A stretch of DNA of 8,867 nucleotides, taken from positions 1-8,867 of the forward strand of contig JAKVBZ010000139.1 of the NCBI GenBank assembly GCA_022448645.1, in the 5' to 3' direction. How positions within the stretch are numbered: the first letter of the stretch is position 1; every line of letters starts with the position of its first letter. The translations under genes were made by a program, and so were the position numbers. Shown here in pieces: positions 6,550 through 8,867 of this stretch. This stretch comes from Pirellulaceae bacterium. GTDB taxonomy: Bacteria > Planctomycetota > Planctomycetia > Pirellulales > Pirellulaceae. The notes below the pieces were generated by a model. It saw only the letters and a list, made by a program, of their open reading frames with translations, was not told the DNA's origin and made no database searches.

Positions 6550-6554
6550 ATCTT

Positions 6555-8390
6555 ATGTCTTCTATCACCTACCAATACGACATCATTGTGATCGGTGCCG
6601 GTCATGCTGGGACCGAAGCCGCTCTGGCAGCAGCGCGCATGGGCGCAAATACGGTCTTACTGACAACAAATTTGGACACCGTCGGCCAAATGAGTTGTAA
6701 TCCGGCGATCGGTGGAGTTGCCAAAGGACAAATTGCTCGGGAAATCGACGCCCTGGGTGGTGCGATGGGCAAAGCCATCGACGCGACGGGCATTCAGTTT
6801 AGGCTACTCAATCGCCGAAAGGGACCGGCGATGCACAGCCCACGTGCGCAGGCCGACAAAAAAGCTTACCAACAAGAAATCAAATATTTCGTCGAAAACC
6901 AACAGAATCTGACGCTGAAGCAAGAGGTCGTCGAAGATATCTTGGTCGAGCAAGTCGCCGGTACATCGCACGTTTGTGGAGTTCGTGTGCGGGGTGGTGC
7001 CGAGTACAGCGCACACGGTGTGATACTTACAACCGGTACGTTCTTATCAGCGCTCATGCACACGGGTGAAACAAAGACACCGGGTGGGCGAGCCGGTGAA
7101 GGTACTACCACGGGTATCAGTGGAGCACTGGCACGCCTTGGCTTTGAGATCGAACGGTTCAAGACAGGGACACCGCCACGTCTGAACGGACGTACGATCG
7201 ACTATGACCAGACAGAATTGCAACCCGGTGATGCGCAGCCTCAACCATTTTCGTTCCTTACCGATCAGCTCGATGTCGCTCAGTTGCCCTGTTGGATCAC
7301 TTACACGAATCCACAAGTGCATGAGTTGATCCATGCCAATCTCCATCGAGCCCCCATGTATAGCGGGCAAATTCAAACCAGTGGACCCAGATACTGTCCG
7401 TCGATCGAAGACAAAGTGGTACGATTCGCCGACAAAGACGGTCACCAGTTATTCCTGGAGCCGGAAGGAAGGCGCACCGAGGAAGTCTATGTAAATGGTG
7501 TGTCGACCAGCCTTCCGCGGGATGTACAGGATGCCATGTTTCGCTTGATTCCTGGCCTGCAAAACGCGCAGGTGATGCGCTATGGGTATGCGGTCGAATA
7601 CGATTTCTGTCCACCTCAACAACTGTGGCCGACTCTGGAAACTAAAAGTGTCTGTGGTTTGTATTTTGCTGGCCAGATCAACGGCACCACTGGCTACGAA
7701 GAGGCCGGTGCGCAAGGCTTAATGGCCGGCATGAATGCCGCGCTTAAGCTACAACAACGTGAGCCTTTCGTCTTAGATCGACAACAAGCATACATCGGTG
7801 TACTGATCGACGATTTGGTGACCAAGGGGGTCGACGAGCCGTACCGCATGTTCACCAGCCGCGCGGAGTATCGCTTGATGCTACGTCAAGACAACGCAGA
7901 TCGTAGACTCACCGCACTCGGGTACGAGCTGGGAGTGGTGGAACCCGAGCGTCATCAACGTCTGCAAGCCAAGCAACAGGCGATTGATACAACCACGGAT
8001 CTGCTACAGGCTCAGCGCTGCGGAGAAGTACCGTTGGATCAATATTTGAAGCGCCCAGAAGTCGAATGGGAGCAAGTCATCGATATTTGTCCGGATCTTG
8101 GTGAAGTTTCCCCAGAAGTGTCTCAGCAAATCGTGTACGACATCAAGTACGCGGGCTACATTTCCCGACAAAAGACAGAAGTGGCTCGGCAGCAGCGCCT
8201 GGGGAAAAAACGCATCCCTGCTGAATTCAATTTCGACGGCATGACCAATTTGCGCACCGAAGCTCGCGAAAAATTCGCGCGTGTGCGGCCGCTCAGCCTG
8301 GCTCAGGCGAGCCGCATTAGCGGCATCACTCCGGCTGACGTAGCTTTACTGATGTTTCATCTCGAATCGCGTAATCGCAAATCAGACTAA
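6555..8390 (+). CDS. mnmG: tRNA uridine-5-carboxymethylaminomethyl modification enzyme MnmG (GidA)
   Basis: Complete protein of 611 residues, normal for MnmG. With its partner MnmE it adds the (carboxymethyl)aminomethyl group to U34 of tRNAs that read two-family-box codons, using FAD, NADH, 5,10-methylene-tetrahydrofolate and glycine or ammonium. It acts in the cytoplasm. Signs: the FAD-binding IVIGAGHAGTEAA (11-23); GQMSCNPAIGGVAKG (44-58) with conserved C48; FRLLNRRKGPAMHSPRAQAD (82-101); TKTPGGRAGE (173-182); RFKTGTPPRL (201-210); GPRYCPSIEDK (277-287) with the second conserved cysteine C281; FAGQINGTTGYEEAGAQG (371-388); FTSRAEYRLMLRQDNAD (433-449). The C-terminal helical domain (KYAGYISRQK, 531-540; RIPAEFNFDGM, 553-563; ASRISGITPADVALL, 585-599) is the part that meets MnmE and tRNA in the family. 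No key residue is missing. A GTG at 6546 would add three residues. No rsmG, mnmE or parAB lies beside it, unlike in many bacteria; it is divergent from the kinase gene and apparently transcribed alone. Confidence 0.97.
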   Translation: MSSITYQYDIIVIGAGHAGTEAALAAARMGANTVLLTTNLDTVGQMSCNPAIGGVAKGQIAREIDALGGAMGKAIDATGIQFRLLNRRKGPAMHSPRAQADKKAYQQEIKYFVENQQNLTLKQEVVEDILVEQVAGTSHVCGVRVRGGAEYSAHGVILTTGTFLSALMHTGETKTPGGRAGEGTTTGISGALARLGFEIERFKTGTPPRLNGRTIDYDQTELQPGDAQPQPFSFLTDQLDVAQLPCWITYTNPQVHELIHANLHRAPMYSGQIQTSGPRYCPSIEDKVVRFADKDGHQLFLEPEGRRTEEVYVNGVSTSLPRDVQDAMFRLIPGLQNAQVMRYGYAVEYDFCPPQQLWPTLETKSVCGLYFAGQINGTTGYEEAGAQGLMAGMNAALKLQQREPFVLDRQQAYIGVLIDDLVTKGVDEPYRMFTSRAEYRLMLRQDNADRRLTALGYELGVVEPERHQRLQAKQQAIDTTTDLLQAQRCGEVPLDQYLKRPEVEWEQVIDICPDLGEVSPEVSQQIVYDIKYAGYISRQKTEVARQQRLGKKRIPAEFNFDGMTNLRTEAREKFARVRPLSLAQASRISGITPADVALLMFHLESRNRKSD

Positions 8391-8476
8391 GCCGGTTTCA
8401 ATGAGCCATGGACGTGCGCAACAGCATGACGCGCCGGCCAAGGAATAAACAGGGTTGTCCATCGAGACGATTTGGA

Positions 8477-8572
8477 ATGCAACGACGTTACCAGCTTCTG
8501 TTCCTCGCGTCTCTGGTCGCTTTGAGCTGGTTGGCCGTGATTGTCACCGAGTTTGTGTTTTCGCCAAGATAG
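8477..8572 (+). CDS. Possible 31-residue single-span membrane peptide
   Basis: An ATG at 8477 opens a 31-codon frame ending TAG at 8570-8572, 86 bases after mnmG. The product has a basic N-terminus (MQRRYQ), a hydrophobic run of about 18 residues (LLFLASLVALSWLAVIV), one acidic residue and a short end (TEFVFSPR). That is the layout of a small inner-membrane protein with its N-terminus inside. The ATG is the only usual start in the frame after the in-frame TAA at 8447. The upstream bases (TTTGGA) give only a weak ribosome binding site. I know no family for it. A chance hydrophobic frame cannot be excluded. Confidence 0.33.
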   Translation: MQRRYQLLFLASLVALSWLAVIVTEFVFSPR

Positions 8573-8785
8573 GGCCAGGTATTACAGTGTCTTCTATCAG
8601 TTAGCTTGACAACACGTTCCCAGACGTGCTTGCGTCCGGTGTTGCTTCTAGTTAGGCTGTACCGCAATCTTGGTTGAGTCAAGGTGATCTGCGTTTGGAT
8701 CGTTGAGCAGCTTCCCGACACTGCGACGAAATTGTTTTCCGCCCCCCGCACTTGGGTCTGGACGGTAAGCAATAGCCAGAAAGCG
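8573..8785. other. Region downstream of mnmG without a recognised gene
   Basis: No convincing CDS, tRNA or terminator was seen. A 117-codon minus-strand frame (8488-8841) and a 60-codon one (8679-8861) overlap here. Both lack known motifs and look like unselected translation. Apart from the possible small ORF before it and the 15-bp repeats after it, I see no structure. Confidence 0.4.
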
Positions 8786-8830
8786 TTTCGCCCTCCACAG
8801 TTTTGCCCTCCACAGTTTTGCCCTCCATCA
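8786..8830. repeat. Three tandem 15-bp units
   Basis: TTTCGCCCTCCACAG (8786-8800), TTTTGCCCTCCACAG (8801-8815) and TTTTGCCCTCCATCA (8816-8830) follow each other without gaps. The first two differ at one base; the third diverges at its last three. On the minus strand the unit reads CTGTGGAGGGCAAAA; in one frame this gives MEGKTVEGKTVEGET, in another GGQNC repeats. Fifteen bases would keep a reading frame, but the frames around it look non-coding. Confidence 0.9.
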
Positions 8831-8867
8831 TGGACAACCACATTGGTGCATTTCCAAACAAAACCTT

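Noticed and set aside
6467..6554. Replication origin next to mnmG (gidA), as in some other bacteria
   Set aside because: No DnaA-box-like sequence or AT-rich unwinding region was seen in either flank, and the usual neighbours (rsmG, parA, parB, dnaA) are absent.
6508..8457. The 9-mer ACAGGGTTG occurs on both sides of mnmG (6508-6516 and 8449-8457), suggesting direct repeats of an insertion
   Set aside because: mnmG is a core housekeeping gene, the match is short and does not extend, and the left copy is part of a hairpin arm; chance is the simpler reading.
8488..8841. A 117-codon minus-strand frame near the right edge
   Set aside because: It has no motif or coding character, overlaps another frame through the 15-bp repeats, and its GGQNC repeat arises from the DNA repeat itself.

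Overview
The window looks like ordinary chromosome from a planctomycete, probably of the Pirellula/Rhodopirellula type. Three things suggest this. One gene joins a CxxCH (haem c-type) segment to leucine-rich repeats of the 'LTDxGLxxL' form common in that phylum. The membrane-anchored Ser/Thr kinase has the GAGAMAEVY glycine loop and the HANIVQ-EVG and VGVTMGTPLYMSPEQV stretches that I associate with planctomycete Hanks-type kinases. Genes are loosely spaced, alternate in strand and often lack a clear Shine-Dalgarno. The taxonomic call is inference from protein style; there is no rRNA to confirm it.

Layout from left to right: (1) the 3' end of a class I SAM-dependent methyltransferase with a C-terminal THUMP-like domain (+), cut by the left edge; (2) convergent to it, a secreted CxxCH/LRR/Lys-Glu-Ala-repeat protein (-); (3) about 850 bases with no convincing large gene, holding a 15-bp tandem duplication, a 10-bp inverted repeat enclosing a smaller hairpin, and a possible small ORF that overlaps the next gene; (4) an ArnT/PMT-like GT-C glycosyltransferase (+); (5) convergent to it, a transmembrane Ser/Thr protein kinase (-); (6) a divergent control region with a clear 7-bp-stem hairpin in the leader of (7) mnmG (+), the tRNA wobble-uridine modification enzyme; (8) a 477-base tail with a possible 31-residue membrane peptide and three 15-bp tandem repeats.

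The five genes do not form an operon. They lie as convergent (methyltransferase/LRR; glycosyltransferase/kinase) and divergent (kinase/mnmG) pairs, and nothing points to a shared pathway. I see no transposase, integrase, phage gene, CRISPR array, tRNA or rRNA, and no evidence for a defence island or other multi-gene novel system. The best leads are the unusual architecture of the CxxCH-LRR-coiled-coil protein, the structured intergenic element near 2242-2321, the mnmG leader hairpin, and two candidate small ORFs too short for routine gene calling.
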